Shown here piece after piece: positions 25,282 to 35,179 of a DNA stretch of 44,119 nt. The notes beneath the pieces are model-generated. The model ran no database searches and was not told where the DNA came from. It saw only the letters and a list, made by a program, of their open reading frames with translations. The position numbers and the translations under genes are program-made. Origin of the DNA: Agathobacter ruminis (lineage in GTDB: Bacteria; Bacillota; Clostridia; Lachnospirales; Lachnospiraceae); NCBI RefSeq assembly GCF_002735305.1, contig NZ_PDYG01000042.1, positions 1 to 44,119 on the forward strand. Reading direction: 5' to 3'. The first letter of the stretch is position 1, and each line of letters opens with the position of its first letter.

Positions 25282-27924
25282 CTAGTGCGCTTCGTACCAG
25301 TCTTTGCCGATTTGTGTATCCACAACCAGATCCACGGCAAGATTGGCTGCGCCACGCATCTCCTCTTCAAGCAGCGCAATCACGGCCTCTTTTTCATTTT
25401 CCGGTGACTCAATCAGCAATTCATCATGCACCTGAAGCAAAAGACGTGCCTGATAATTTTCCTGAATCAAGCGGTCATGTACACGAATCATCGCCACCTT
25501 AATGATGTCCGCCGCCGTTCCCTGAATCGGGGAATTCATCGCCACACGCTCTCCAAACTGGCGTGTCATGAAATTGCCGCTGGACAATTCCGGAATTGGA
25601 CGAATGCGTCCAAACATAGTTTTAATATACCCTTTTTCTTTTGCATCTTCCACTGTTGCATCCAAAAATTCTTTAATTTTCGGATAGGTTGCAAAATATT
25701 GATCGATATATTCCTGTGCTTCTTTTCTGCCGATTCCGAGATCCTGGGACAGACCATATGCGCTGATTCCGTATACAATACCAAAATTCACGGCCTTTGC
25801 ATTGCGTCGTTGAAGCGTCGTAACCTCATCAAACGGTACAGAAAATACCTTTGACGCCGTGCTGGTATGGATGTCCTTTCCTTCGCGGAATGCCTCTATC
25901 AGATTCTCATCCCCGGATACATGTGCAAGTACACGCAATTCGATTTGTGAATAATCTGAGTCGATAAATACACATCCTGCTTTCGGATAAAATACTTTGC
26001 GAATCTGTTTGCCCAATTCGATACGAATCGGAATATTCTGCAGGTTCGGATCGGTGCTGCTCAGACGTCCCGTCGCAGTAATCGTCTGATTGTAGCTGGT
26101 ACGGATGCGTCCGTCCGCCTCTACAAAATTGCTCAATCCATCTGCATAAGTGGATTTTAATTTGGTCAGCTGACGATATTCGAGAATATCCGCAACAATC
26201 GGATAGGATCCCTTTAATCCTTCGAGCACATCCGCAGAAGTCGAATAACCGGTCTTGGTCTTTTTTGCGCCCGGCAATTCCATCTTTTCAAACAAAATCA
26301 CACCCAGCTGCTTTGGCGAATTGATATTAAATTTTTCCCCGGCAGCCTCATAGATACGGCTTTCCAGTGCGTCCACTGACACCTGAAGTGTTCTGCCGTA
26401 TTCCTGCAGTGTCTCCTTGTCCATCAGGATACCTTCCTGCTCCATGTCAGCCAGGACAAAGGCGAGTGGCATCTCAATTTCACGGAACAATTGCATCATT
26501 CCCATTTCATCCAGTCTGTCCAGCAAAAGTTGGTAAGAACGATAGGTCACATTTGCTTCATGACACAAATAGGTCTCGATTTCATGATTCTTTTTGCCAA
26601 TTAGTTCATCCTTTGAAGGAAGGAATTGTCCGAGATAATCCTTTGCAATCAGATCATACGGATAATCGCCGATGGTCGGATTGATCAGATAAGCTGCAAT
26701 GGTGCGGTCATAAAAATGATTGCGATACGGATTCAGCGAAATGCCATGTGTAAGCAGATAGCGCAATGTCTTTTTCACTTCAGCCGTCTCAAATACAGCA
26801 GTCTCATCCTGCTTTGCAATGCGGATCACAGCATCCGCAAATGCAGCAGCCAGTTTCTGTTCCTCATATTGTTCGGTACTCGGAATATAAACCAGATGCT
26901 CTCCATCAGCGATGGAAATTGCGATTCCGGTCTCTGTCTGTGTAAATGCAAATGCAAACCCGCTTTTCAGATTCAGCAAAAATGCATTTGCAATCATCTC
27001 ATTGTCCAATATCGTAAATGATAATGCTTCTTCTTTTGCATTGTCCGCATGTTCAAATCTGGACAGCAGGTTCTTAAATTCCAGACGTTTGCACATCTTA
27101 TAGGCTTCGTCCGTATACAATGATGCGATGCCGTCGAGTTTCGCCTGTTCAAAGTCATAGACGACAGGCGCATCCAGAATAATTGTCGCAAGTTCTTTGC
27201 TCATCACGGCCTGGTCCCAATATTCGAGAATATTCTTGGACGCGCGCGGCGGCTTGACATTTGCAGCATCCTCATGCACCGCTTCGATGCTGTGGTATTG
27301 CGCGATCAGCGCAGATGCTGTCTTTTCTCCAATCCCCGGCACACCCGGAATATTGTCGGAGGTATCGCCCTGTAAAGCCTTGACATCAATGAATTCTTTT
27401 GGGGTCACCTGATAACGTGCGAGCACATCTTTTGCATAATAATTTTCGATTTCCGTTCCGGTCTTTTTGGTCTTTGGAATGCGGATTTGAATCTGTTCCG
27501 TCGCAAGCTGTAGCAAATCGCGATCTCCGGAAATGACTGAAACCTGCATTCCGCGCTGTTCCGCCAGATGAGAAATGGTTCCAAGAATATCATCGGCCTC
27601 ATATCCCGGCAGTTCAACAACCGTCACTCCCATGGAGCGAAGCATCTCTTTCATCAAAGGGACCTGCTGACGGAGTTCATCCGCCATCGGTTTACGTGTG
27701 CCCTTATATCCATCATACATTTTATGGCGGAAAGTCGGCTCGTGAACATCGAATGCCACCGTCAGATATTGTGGTTTTTCTTCTTCAAGAATTTTAAACA
27801 TAATATTCAGGAAACCATATACCGCATTGGTATGCAGTCCTTCCGAATTGGTCAAATCCGGCAGTCCGAAGAATGCTCTGTTTAAAATACTGTGTCCATC
27901 TATCAATACTAATTTTTCCGCCAT
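25282..27924 (-). CDS. polA: DNA polymerase I
   Basis: An 880-residue polymerase for Okazaki fragment maturation and excision repair. Residues 1-290 are the 5' to 3' exonuclease (LVLIDGHSILNRAFF; YEADDILGT; SGDRDLLQLA). Residues 300-480 correspond to the 3' to 5' exonuclease domain, but no DxE-type metal-binding residues are visible, so proofreading is probably absent as in Taq and Bacillus enzymes. Residues 490-880 form the polymerase: motif A DSDYSQIELRVLAH (about 655), motif B RRNAKAVNFGIVYG (about 708) and motif C QVHDELL (about 832). It has AGAGG and a 7-nt spacer. Confidence 0.97.
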   Translation of the reverse strand: MAEKLVLIDGHSILNRAFFGLPDLTNSEGLHTNAVYGFLNIMFKILEEEKPQYLTVAFDVHEPTFRHKMYDGYKGTRKPMADELRQQVPLMKEMLRSMGVTVVELPGYEADDILGTISHLAEQRGMQVSVISGDRDLLQLATEQIQIRIPKTKKTGTEIENYYAKDVLARYQVTPKEFIDVKALQGDTSDNIPGVPGIGEKTASALIAQYHSIEAVHEDAANVKPPRASKNILEYWDQAVMSKELATIILDAPVVYDFEQAKLDGIASLYTDEAYKMCKRLEFKNLLSRFEHADNAKEEALSFTILDNEMIANAFLLNLKSGFAFAFTQTETGIAISIADGEHLVYIPSTEQYEEQKLAAAFADAVIRIAKQDETAVFETAEVKKTLRYLLTHGISLNPYRNHFYDRTIAAYLINPTIGDYPYDLIAKDYLGQFLPSKDELIGKKNHEIETYLCHEANVTYRSYQLLLDRLDEMGMMQLFREIEMPLAFVLADMEQEGILMDKETLQEYGRTLQVSVDALESRIYEAAGEKFNINSPKQLGVILFEKMELPGAKKTKTGYSTSADVLEGLKGSYPIVADILEYRQLTKLKSTYADGLSNFVEADGRIRTSYNQTITATGRLSSTDPNLQNIPIRIELGKQIRKVFYPKAGCVFIDSDYSQIELRVLAHVSGDENLIEAFREGKDIHTSTASKVFSVPFDEVTTLQRRNAKAVNFGIVYGISAYGLSQDLGIGRKEAQEYIDQYFATYPKIKEFLDATVEDAKEKGYIKTMFGRIRPIPELSSGNFMTRQFGERVAMNSPIQGTAADIIKVAMIRVHDRLIQENYQARLLLQVHDELLIESPENEKEAVIALLEEEMRGAANLAVDLVVDTQIGKDWYEAH

Positions 27925-27951
27925 AAAAATTCCTCTGTCTTTCCTGTTACT

Positions 27952-29748
27952 TTAAATGCTTCTGGTGGCCTCTTTCAACCATGCCAGCTCATCACCTTCG
28001 AAATACGGTGCCAGCTTGTCGTAAACCATCTTATGGTAAGCATTCAAATATCCGATTTCCCGTTCACTCATCTGTGCTTTGTCAATTGCATCCAGATCGA
28101 ATGGTACATAGGTAATCGATTCAAAACTCATGAATTGTCCGTATGCATTTTTTTCATCTTTTTGACATACCAATTCATTTTCAAGACGAATACCGAATTT
28201 ACCTTCCAGATAAATTCCCGGTTCGTCAGTGGTAATCATTCCTGCTTCCAGACAACTGTCTTCATGTCTGCCCGGAGATGTTCTCCAACGGAACGCGTTC
28301 GGTCCTTCATGCACATTCAGGATATGTCCGACGCCATGTCCGGTTCCGTGATTGTAATCCATTCCAATCTCCCAGAATGGAGCACGCGCCAGAATATCGA
28401 GATTGATGCCGGAACATCCGTATAAGAATTTTGCATTTGCAAGATTCATATGACTGCGCATGCAACGGGTGTACATTTCTTTCTCTTCGGCCGTCAGCTC
28501 CCCAAGTGCAATCGTTCTGGTGATATCGGTGGTTCCCTCCAGATAATGTCCGCCGGAATCCACAAGCAAAAAGCTCTTTGGTTCCAATGGAATATCGGTT
28601 TCCGGTGTTGCCTCATAATGTACAATCGCACCATGTGCCGCATATCCGGAAATCGTATCAAAACTGATTCCGAGGAATCCCTCCTGCTGCTCTCTCAGCG
28701 AAAGCAGATAGTCGGAAGCCGAAATCTCTGTCATCGGAATCTTTCCGATATTCTTTTTCATCCAGTAAATGAATTTGGTGACAGCGATTCCGTCCTTTAA
28801 ATGTGCTTTTCGATTGTTTGCAAGCTCGGTCTCGTTCTTGACTGCCTTTAAGGTGGTAGTCGGTTCGAGTTCACTGATTACCTTTACCGAATCATCAATC
28901 GAAGTATTGGTGCGGTAATTTGCATTGTCTCTGTTCAGCAGAACCGTCTTGTCACGCAGCGCTTCCACATAAGCATAAAAATCATCATACGGTCTGGTCT
29001 CAATTGCATTCTCTCGCAGATAGGCTTTTACCTTTTCATCAAGCGCCTCCTCCTGCACAAACCAGATGCAGGATTCTGCAGTCAGTGCCAGGTAAGACAA
29101 TACGACCGGTACGCAGGCAATGTCATCACCGCGCACATTCAAAAGCCATGCGATATCATACAGGCTGGTCAAAAGATGTACATCCGCTTCTTTTTCCGCC
29201 ATTGCTTCGCGTACTTTTGCAAGCTTGTCTTTTGTGCTCATTCCGCTGTATTTTTCTTCGAGAATCCATACCGGCGCCTTGGACAGTTCCGGACGGTCGG
29301 TCCAGATTTTTCCAACCAGATCTTCGTCCACCTTCAGCTTGCCGTTTTTCTCTGATGCAATTGTTGCAAATGCATTTCCGGTATTTGCATCGATGACTCT
29401 TCCGTCAAAGCCGATGACTTCATTCTCTTTTAAGGTATTTTTGATATATTCGCGAATGGTAGGAACGCCTTCTTCTCCCATCTTGCGCAAAATCACACAG
29501 CTGTCTTTTAACTGATCTTCCGCCTGCAAAAAGTAACGGCCATCGGTCCATAGATTTGCCTCTTCCATTGTGATGACGGCAATTCCTGCGGAACCGGTAA
29601 ATCCGGTGATGAATTCGCGTGCTTTAAAATGATCGCCGACATATTCCGAATTGTGAAAATCCGAAGTAGGCACCACATAAACTGCAATATTTTGCTTTTG
29701 CATTTCCTCCCGTAATTGTTGAATTCTTGTGTCGATTGTTTGTGACAT
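27952..29748 (-). CDS. Aminopeptidase P family (Xaa-Pro aminopeptidase)
   Basis: A 598-residue metallopeptidase of the M24B family that removes an N-terminal residue before proline. It has the long three-domain form, with two creatinase-type N-terminal domains as in eukaryotic cytosolic XPNPEP1, rather than the 440-residue E. coli PepP. The C-terminal pita-bread domain shows the metal ligands in VDSGGHYLEGTTDITRT (two Asp), HGTGHGVGH (His) and TTDEPGIYLEG and RLENE (two Glu). The start ATG at 29746-29748 was chosen over an in-frame upstream one because of its AGG with a 7-nt spacer and its family-like N-terminus. It sits 17 nt after the helicase gene. Confidence 0.92.
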   Translation of the reverse strand: MSQTIDTRIQQLREEMQKQNIAVYVVPTSDFHNSEYVGDHFKAREFITGFTGSAGIAVITMEEANLWTDGRYFLQAEDQLKDSCVILRKMGEEGVPTIREYIKNTLKENEVIGFDGRVIDANTGNAFATIASEKNGKLKVDEDLVGKIWTDRPELSKAPVWILEEKYSGMSTKDKLAKVREAMAEKEADVHLLTSLYDIAWLLNVRGDDIACVPVVLSYLALTAESCIWFVQEEALDEKVKAYLRENAIETRPYDDFYAYVEALRDKTVLLNRDNANYRTNTSIDDSVKVISELEPTTTLKAVKNETELANNRKAHLKDGIAVTKFIYWMKKNIGKIPMTEISASDYLLSLREQQEGFLGISFDTISGYAAHGAIVHYEATPETDIPLEPKSFLLVDSGGHYLEGTTDITRTIALGELTAEEKEMYTRCMRSHMNLANAKFLYGCSGINLDILARAPFWEIGMDYNHGTGHGVGHILNVHEGPNAFRWRTSPGRHEDSCLEAGMITTDEPGIYLEGKFGIRLENELVCQKDEKNAYGQFMSFESITYVPFDLDAIDKAQMSEREIGYLNAYHKMVYDKLAPYFEGDELAWLKEATRSI

Positions 29749-29765
29749 GATAGTACCTGTCCTTT

Positions 29766-31721
29766 CTACGAATAATGATATCCCCAATTGTTCTCACGCA
29801 GCTGACTGCATCGTTTGCATAAGCGCGTGCCGGAATCGAGCGGCAGCACTTTTCCGCAATACTTGCAGCGCAGAATGAAATCCCCTTTATCCTGCGCGAG
29901 CAACTCCATAATCTTATCCTGTGTCTTCTCTCTCTCTTCTTCGAGCCACTTGCCATCGTAGAGTTTGCCCATGCGCATGGAGAATTGATAATACAAATCC
30001 AGTTTCTTGTAATAGGATTCATATTTTCTCAGTTCGTCATAACGGCTTCTCTTCGTCGGCGGTGTCAGCATAATATCTGCAGTATAATTCTCGCAATAAT
30101 CATTCCATTGCCGCACCAGCTCACGGTCTTTGATATCAATCGGGCATGTAATCATCTTGTATAATACAAATTTATCATCAAAGTCGACAATATATCTGCG
30201 GTTCTTATATGCCTCCTGATACAAAAACATCATCTCTTCAATATTAATTTTTTCAAACGGATCCGAAGGCTTAACATCTTTCCATAAATTGATAATGACA
30301 TCAAGCGGTGCATCCATATTGAGCAATACCTGTGGGAAGCCAAGCGTAACTTTTTTGATTGGCTCCTCTTCCTTTGACAATTGCCGGCTTAAAAAGCGCA
30401 ATTTGCTCTCATCCATTGCGGTGATATATCCGGTCTCATAAATACCAAATCGTCCCGCGCGACCTGCAATCTGTTTGATTTCAGGCAATTCGAGCGCACG
30501 CATCTGTCTGCCGTCATATTTGTCCACTTCCATGAAGACAATGCGGCGAACCGGAAGGTTCAGGCCCATTCCGATGGCATCGGTTGAGACCACCACTTTG
30601 GTTTCCTTGCTCAAGAACATCTCCATCTGGCGACGACGGATTTCCGGTGGCAGACTGCCGTAAATGACACTGGCATTGATGCCATGCTGTTCCAGACGCG
30701 CAGCAATATTCAAAACCGATTTCTTTGAAAAGACAATCAATGCGTCTCCCTCACGGACATCCTCCGGGAAGGAAATCGGTTCTTTTTCAAGTTCAAGTCC
30801 TGTCATTCGTTCATACTGCTTGATTTCATAATCCGAATTCTCACATAAACGAATCAGATGCGTAACAACATCTGTCGCAGCAGGGCTCATACAAATATGA
30901 ATCTCATGTGCTCTGACGCCAAGAATTGCACGTGTCCATGAATGTCCACGGCTCTCGTCCGCAACCATTTGTGCCTCATCGATGACAGCCACATCATAGG
31001 TTTGATCGATATCGAGCATTTCTACCGTAGAAGCAGTGATGCGCGCATCCGGCACTTCCAGACACTCCTGTCCGGTCAGCATGGTACATGGCACCTGCGC
31101 ACCATTCATCTTTTCATATACTTCCAGAGCAAGCAGACGAAGCGGTCCGAGATATACGCCATGTTCGGCAGTCTTCAGACGCTCGAGTGCATGATATGTC
31201 TTTCCGCTGTTTGTCGGACCGATATGCAGGATAAAATGACGCTTCATCTTGTGTGTCTCTGCAAATTCCATCTCCGGTCGTGCCGGAACGAGTTCCACAA
31301 TCTGCTTGCGCAGAATCCTTGCCATATATCCGCGGTATACCTGCGCAAACGACTGTCTGGTCAGCGCACCGCCGCTTTCTTTGCGTATCCGCTTTAATAC
31401 ATCTTCCGTAATATAGTCCAGTTCGGCCGGACTCATATCAAACAGATCGATACGCATCAGTTCCGGCATTAATTCCAAATTAAACCGTCTGATTGCGCGC
31501 TTGTCATTATGAAAATATACGGTTTCTGCCAACGCCTTGACATCCTTGTGATGCTTTTCAAGGCGCAGCGGATTGGCAGTTCGTGTATTTTGTAATTCTC
31601 TGATTTTGGAATTCATGCGATGCAGATATTTGTTGATATGCGCCGGCTTTTTGACCGTGCGCGCCGCAGTGCGGTATTGCTCAACATAGAATTCCAGAAT
31701 CATATTCATATTATTATCCAT
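29766..31721 (-). CDS. SUV3-like DExH RNA helicase with C-terminal zinc ribbon
   Basis: A 651-residue superfamily 2 helicase. Walker A is GPTNSGKTYHAL (168-179), Walker B is VIDEAQM (246-252), and motifs V and VI are STDAIGMGLNLP and QIAGRAGRFG (417-426). These match eukaryotic mitochondrial SUV3 (SUPV3L1) unusually well, including YLGPLRLLALE and VIYGSLPP. A SUV3-type C-terminal region follows, and a four-cysteine zinc ribbon (C619, C622, C635, C638) closes the protein. Mitochondrial SUV3 unwinds RNA for degradation by a 3' exonuclease; the bacterial role is unknown and RNA turnover is inference. The ATG at 31721 overlaps the upstream GT2 stop by 8 nt; the ORF otherwise starts at a TTG. Confidence 0.85.
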   Translation of the reverse strand: MDNNMNMILEFYVEQYRTAARTVKKPAHINKYLHRMNSKIRELQNTRTANPLRLEKHHKDVKALAETVYFHNDKRAIRRFNLELMPELMRIDLFDMSPAELDYITEDVLKRIRKESGGALTRQSFAQVYRGYMARILRKQIVELVPARPEMEFAETHKMKRHFILHIGPTNSGKTYHALERLKTAEHGVYLGPLRLLALEVYEKMNGAQVPCTMLTGQECLEVPDARITASTVEMLDIDQTYDVAVIDEAQMVADESRGHSWTRAILGVRAHEIHICMSPAATDVVTHLIRLCENSDYEIKQYERMTGLELEKEPISFPEDVREGDALIVFSKKSVLNIAARLEQHGINASVIYGSLPPEIRRRQMEMFLSKETKVVVSTDAIGMGLNLPVRRIVFMEVDKYDGRQMRALELPEIKQIAGRAGRFGIYETGYITAMDESKLRFLSRQLSKEEEPIKKVTLGFPQVLLNMDAPLDVIINLWKDVKPSDPFEKINIEEMMFLYQEAYKNRRYIVDFDDKFVLYKMITCPIDIKDRELVRQWNDYCENYTADIMLTPPTKRSRYDELRKYESYYKKLDLYYQFSMRMGKLYDGKWLEEEREKTQDKIMELLAQDKGDFILRCKYCGKVLPLDSGTRLCKRCSQLRENNWGYHYS

Positions 31722-32664
31722 TGTATTCACATTCTCGATTCGTCTCTCCGACAATATAATGCGGACGACGCTTCACTTCCATATAAGTTTTCGAGATATA
31801 TTGCCCCATAATTCCCATACAAAACAGTTGAATTCCACCGATAAAGGTGATGATACAAACCAGACTCGGCCATCCTGCAACAGGATCTTTAAAAATCAAT
31901 GCGCGAATCACTTCAAAAATAATCGCACAAAAAGAAAGAATGGTCATCATGATTCCCAATATGGATGCCAGCCGAATCGGCGCATTCGAAAAATTCACAA
32001 TGCCATCCACTGAATAACGCAGAAGCTGCCAGAAATTCCATTTGGTCTCTCCGGCACTGCGCTTTACATTTTCAAATTCAATCCATTTGGTCCGATATCC
32101 TACCCATGCAAAAATTCCTTTGGAAAAGCGATTATATTCCGGCAATGCAAGGATGGAATTCACCATTGCTCTGTTCATCATACGATAATCGCGCGCCCCG
32201 TCCGCAATCTCAATATGCGTCATTTTGCGCATCCATTTATAAAATTTGCGTGCGAAAAAAGAACGGATCAAAGGCTCCCCTTTTCGCGTCACGCGACGGC
32301 TTGCCACATTGTCATACACACCGCTTTCAAGCGCTTCCACCATCTGCGGAATCAGTTCCGGCGGATCCTGCATATCTGCATCCATCGTTGCGATATAATC
32401 TCCGGATGCATTTTTCAACCCGCACAAAAGTGCGGCTTCCTTCCCGAAATTGCGCGAAAAAGAATAATATGATACTCGCACATCTTTTTGTGCAAGTGTT
32501 CTCATCACTTCGAGTGTATGATCATTCGATCCGTCATTGACCAATACAAATTCAAAGTCAAATTGCGTCATCTGTGCTGCAATTTCGACCAGTTTCTCAT
32601 AAATAATTCCGAGCGCCTGTTCTTCATTATAGCACGGAATCACAATGCTGATTTTCTTTTGCAT
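31714..32664 (-). CDS. GT2 family glycosyltransferase (GtrB/CsbB-like)
   Basis: A 316-residue membrane-associated glycosyltransferase. The soluble GT2 domain (1-220) has ISIVIPCYNEEQAL, LVNDGSNDHT, MDADMQDPP (DXD-like metal and substrate site) and an SRNFGKEAAL segment. Two membrane helices follow at about 232-255 and 267-290. This layout matches enzymes that put a sugar on undecaprenyl phosphate, such as CsbB. It has an excellent site (AAGGAG, 8-nt spacer) inside the end of the YfhO-like gene, which it overlaps by 38 bp. Next to LTA synthase-like and YfhO genes, it is a candidate donor enzyme for lipoteichoic acid glycosylation. Confidence 0.9.
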   Translation of the reverse strand: MQKKISIVIPCYNEEQALGIIYEKLVEIAAQMTQFDFEFVLVNDGSNDHTLEVMRTLAQKDVRVSYYSFSRNFGKEAALLCGLKNASGDYIATMDADMQDPPELIPQMVEALESGVYDNVASRRVTRKGEPLIRSFFARKFYKWMRKMTHIEIADGARDYRMMNRAMVNSILALPEYNRFSKGIFAWVGYRTKWIEFENVKRSAGETKWNFWQLLRYSVDGIVNFSNAPIRLASILGIMMTILSFCAIIFEVIRALIFKDPVAGWPSLVCIITFIGGIQLFCMGIMGQYISKTYMEVKRRPHYIVGETNRECEYNG

Positions 32665-35158
32665 AAAAAAATCTCCTTCCTACTAACAATAGCAGAAATA
32701 TCGCAATACATAAAGCAGAAATTACAGCTCCGGTCAAAAGTCCCGGCGTATGATATTCCAGATGAATATCATGTGTTCCGCTCCCCAGCGAAAGAGACAA
32801 AAATGCATCTTCAAACGGTTGTAATTCACACTCTTTTCCATCCACATAAGCTTTCCATCCCGGCACATACGGAATCGAAAAAATCATCTGACCGCCCTCA
32901 GTCTTCACGGTGCCGTCCAATGTTGTATCGGAATGTCCGGTCACCTTAAGCTGTTCTTTTGCCAATGTCTCATATGCGGTTTGAACCGTTTCCTCATTCA
33001 ATGAAAACAGATTAAATTGCAAAATATCACCTTTTGCATTCGAAATCTTTATTTCATCTCCGGCTTCACATGCTCCAAGCTCGAGCAGATAGCGGTGGGA
33101 AGCCTTTGAGAAAGTCCTCTGATAGCCTCGCGAACTGCTCATCGTCAATCTGTCACTGCTATTGGTGAAATAAGATGCATAATAATATCCCGGCTCTTCA
33201 ATATGGATTGTGGTACAGCCTTCTTCCCGGTCTTCTTCATGCGCACAAAGACGCAGATAGCGATCGGATGCACCAAGCAGTTCCGTAAGTTCTGTCAGAT
33301 TGTTAATCCGGTCGCTTGTGGTCGGATACGCACTGTCCCACATCTGCGGAATTCCGGAATCAATCACATATCCTGCGGAAAGTGAATAGGTTGCCCGGTA
33401 CAGATACAGATTTCCGGATTGTTCTGCCAATGTCCAATAAGGATTCTCCGCCAACTCATTTTGCGTAATGATATAGTCGACCGAAAGCATTGCGGAAGTC
33501 AGCGGGGTAGCTCCGTTATAGCAGTAGTAATTCTTGCCGCCCTCCATATAGACACTCTGATAAAAATGACTGACATCAATATTCATCAGGGAAGAAAATA
33601 CCGTAGCAGCCGGATAAGAATGATAACTGCAGTCGTTTTTGGTCAACCGGTTCGGTGCCTCCACACGATAAAAGTCGTCCCCTTCCCTGTCGCGCACAAC
33701 CGAAAGCAGGTAGGCATAGTCCGCATCATTTTGCTTATAGCTGACACGACTGGTCACGCCGATTCCCGTCGCCGTCATATTGGCTGCAATCTCTGAGAAT
33801 ACAACAAGCATCAGAAACCATTTCATGCCCTTGCTCCTGCGCACGAGATAAAGCAGCAGATATAACAGGAAAAACATTGCCGTCAGCGCATAACTCCAGA
33901 ATGGCGTAATCTCCTCTTTCCCGTTCCAATAAGACAGACCAAGCAATGCGAGCGCAACCGCTACGGCGACAAAAATCTGCCAGTTGTAATAACTGCGTTT
34001 GCGCCAAGCATCAAATGCCATCGTCAGCAACAAAAATGCAAACAGATAGGACTGTCTTCCCGGCAGTGATTCTGGAAAATGGAATCCATGCCAGAAGAAA
34101 TCCAGATAATTATTCGCATATCCAATCATGAAAAATGCCACCATGGCAAATGCCGCCAGTTTGTTTTTCCATGAAATTTTTCGATTAAAGGCATATAAAA
34201 TCACAAGCAGGATCGTAAATGCGCCGCAATACAAATTCGGCCAGTGCTCCGTGCTTGTATAGATATCGGTTGCCACATTCATACGACCAAATTCCGCAAG
34301 CACATTAAAATACCATTCCATCTTTGACGGGAATCCGTCTCCCATCGATGATCCGGAATATCCAAGCACAATGATTTCCGGCAGGATCAGTATCGCCGAC
34401 ATGCCGCCGGCGAGCAGAGAATACAGTCCGAAGCGACCGGTTGCAAGTATCTTTGCCTTCCATCCCTTTGCTTTTGTCATAAAAAGCCATACAAAATAGC
34501 AAACCAAAAAGATGCAAAGCATAATTGCAATATAATAATTAGACCAGATGGCAACTGCAAGCGAGATGGTATACAATGCCGGTTTCTGATCTTTTACCAG
34601 CTTTTCCAGTCCCAGAATCACAAGCGGGGCCAGTGCTACCGTGTCCATCCACATGATGTCCCAACTATAGGCTGCGACAAATCCGCTGAGCGCATAGGTC
34701 GTGGAAAAGACAAGTGCGGCTCTCTTTAAGCTGTTGCGCTTTGCGCTTGCAAGTAAATTCAGTCTGCCATGGTCGCGCAGATATAAATACATCATCATGC
34801 CGGAAAGACCAATCTTAAACAGAATGGTCAGCTCCATAAATTCTATGACAAAAGCACGCGGGCACAAAATCAGCAGAAAATTGAGCGGACTGGCCAGATA
34901 ATACGCATATAGCGAAATATAATCCGATCCCAGCCCCAGATTCCAGGTATAAAGCAGACTTCCGCCATGCTTCAGTTTTTCTGCGAATTCTGTAAAAAAC
35001 GGACAATATTGATGGTACATATCGATATGCAGCATACTGTTTGGTCCAAATGGGAAAACCCGATTGCCGATGCAAATCAAAACAGCAATCAAAAAAGGAA
35101 TTCCAAAAGCCATCAGTCCATATCGTTTCTGTTTTATATATTTTGTTATGCGTTCCAT
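32627..35158 (-). CDS. YfhO family membrane protein (GT-C type)
   Basis: A polytopic membrane protein of about 843 residues with roughly 12-14 hydrophobic helices in the first 500 residues, followed by a large extracytoplasmic domain and a last helix at about 815-835. The early loop LHIDMYHQYCPFF, with its acidic residue, and WNLGLGSDY are typical of YfhO, a GT-C fold glycosyltransferase that moves sugars from undecaprenyl-linked donors to acceptors outside the cell. In Bacillus, YfhO acts with CsbB in glycosylating lipoteichoic acid. An alternative ATG at 35179 directly follows the upstream stop; I prefer 35158, which has GGGGA 6 nt upstream. The 3' end overlaps the GT2 gene. Confidence 0.88.
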   Translation of the reverse strand: MERITKYIKQKRYGLMAFGIPFLIAVLICIGNRVFPFGPNSMLHIDMYHQYCPFFTEFAEKLKHGGSLLYTWNLGLGSDYISLYAYYLASPLNFLLILCPRAFVIEFMELTILFKIGLSGMMMYLYLRDHGRLNLLASAKRNSLKRAALVFSTTYALSGFVAAYSWDIMWMDTVALAPLVILGLEKLVKDQKPALYTISLAVAIWSNYYIAIMLCIFLVCYFVWLFMTKAKGWKAKILATGRFGLYSLLAGGMSAILILPEIIVLGYSGSSMGDGFPSKMEWYFNVLAEFGRMNVATDIYTSTEHWPNLYCGAFTILLVILYAFNRKISWKNKLAAFAMVAFFMIGYANNYLDFFWHGFHFPESLPGRQSYLFAFLLLTMAFDAWRKRSYYNWQIFVAVAVALALLGLSYWNGKEEITPFWSYALTAMFFLLYLLLYLVRRSKGMKWFLMLVVFSEIAANMTATGIGVTSRVSYKQNDADYAYLLSVVRDREGDDFYRVEAPNRLTKNDCSYHSYPAATVFSSLMNIDVSHFYQSVYMEGGKNYYCYNGATPLTSAMLSVDYIITQNELAENPYWTLAEQSGNLYLYRATYSLSAGYVIDSGIPQMWDSAYPTTSDRINNLTELTELLGASDRYLRLCAHEEDREEGCTTIHIEEPGYYYASYFTNSSDRLTMSSSRGYQRTFSKASHRYLLELGACEAGDEIKISNAKGDILQFNLFSLNEETVQTAYETLAKEQLKVTGHSDTTLDGTVKTEGGQMIFSIPYVPGWKAYVDGKECELQPFEDAFLSLSLGSGTHDIHLEYHTPGLLTGAVISALCIAIFLLLLVGRRFFYAKENQHCDSVL

Positions 35159-35179
35159 TTTCAGTCCCCGTTCATCCAT

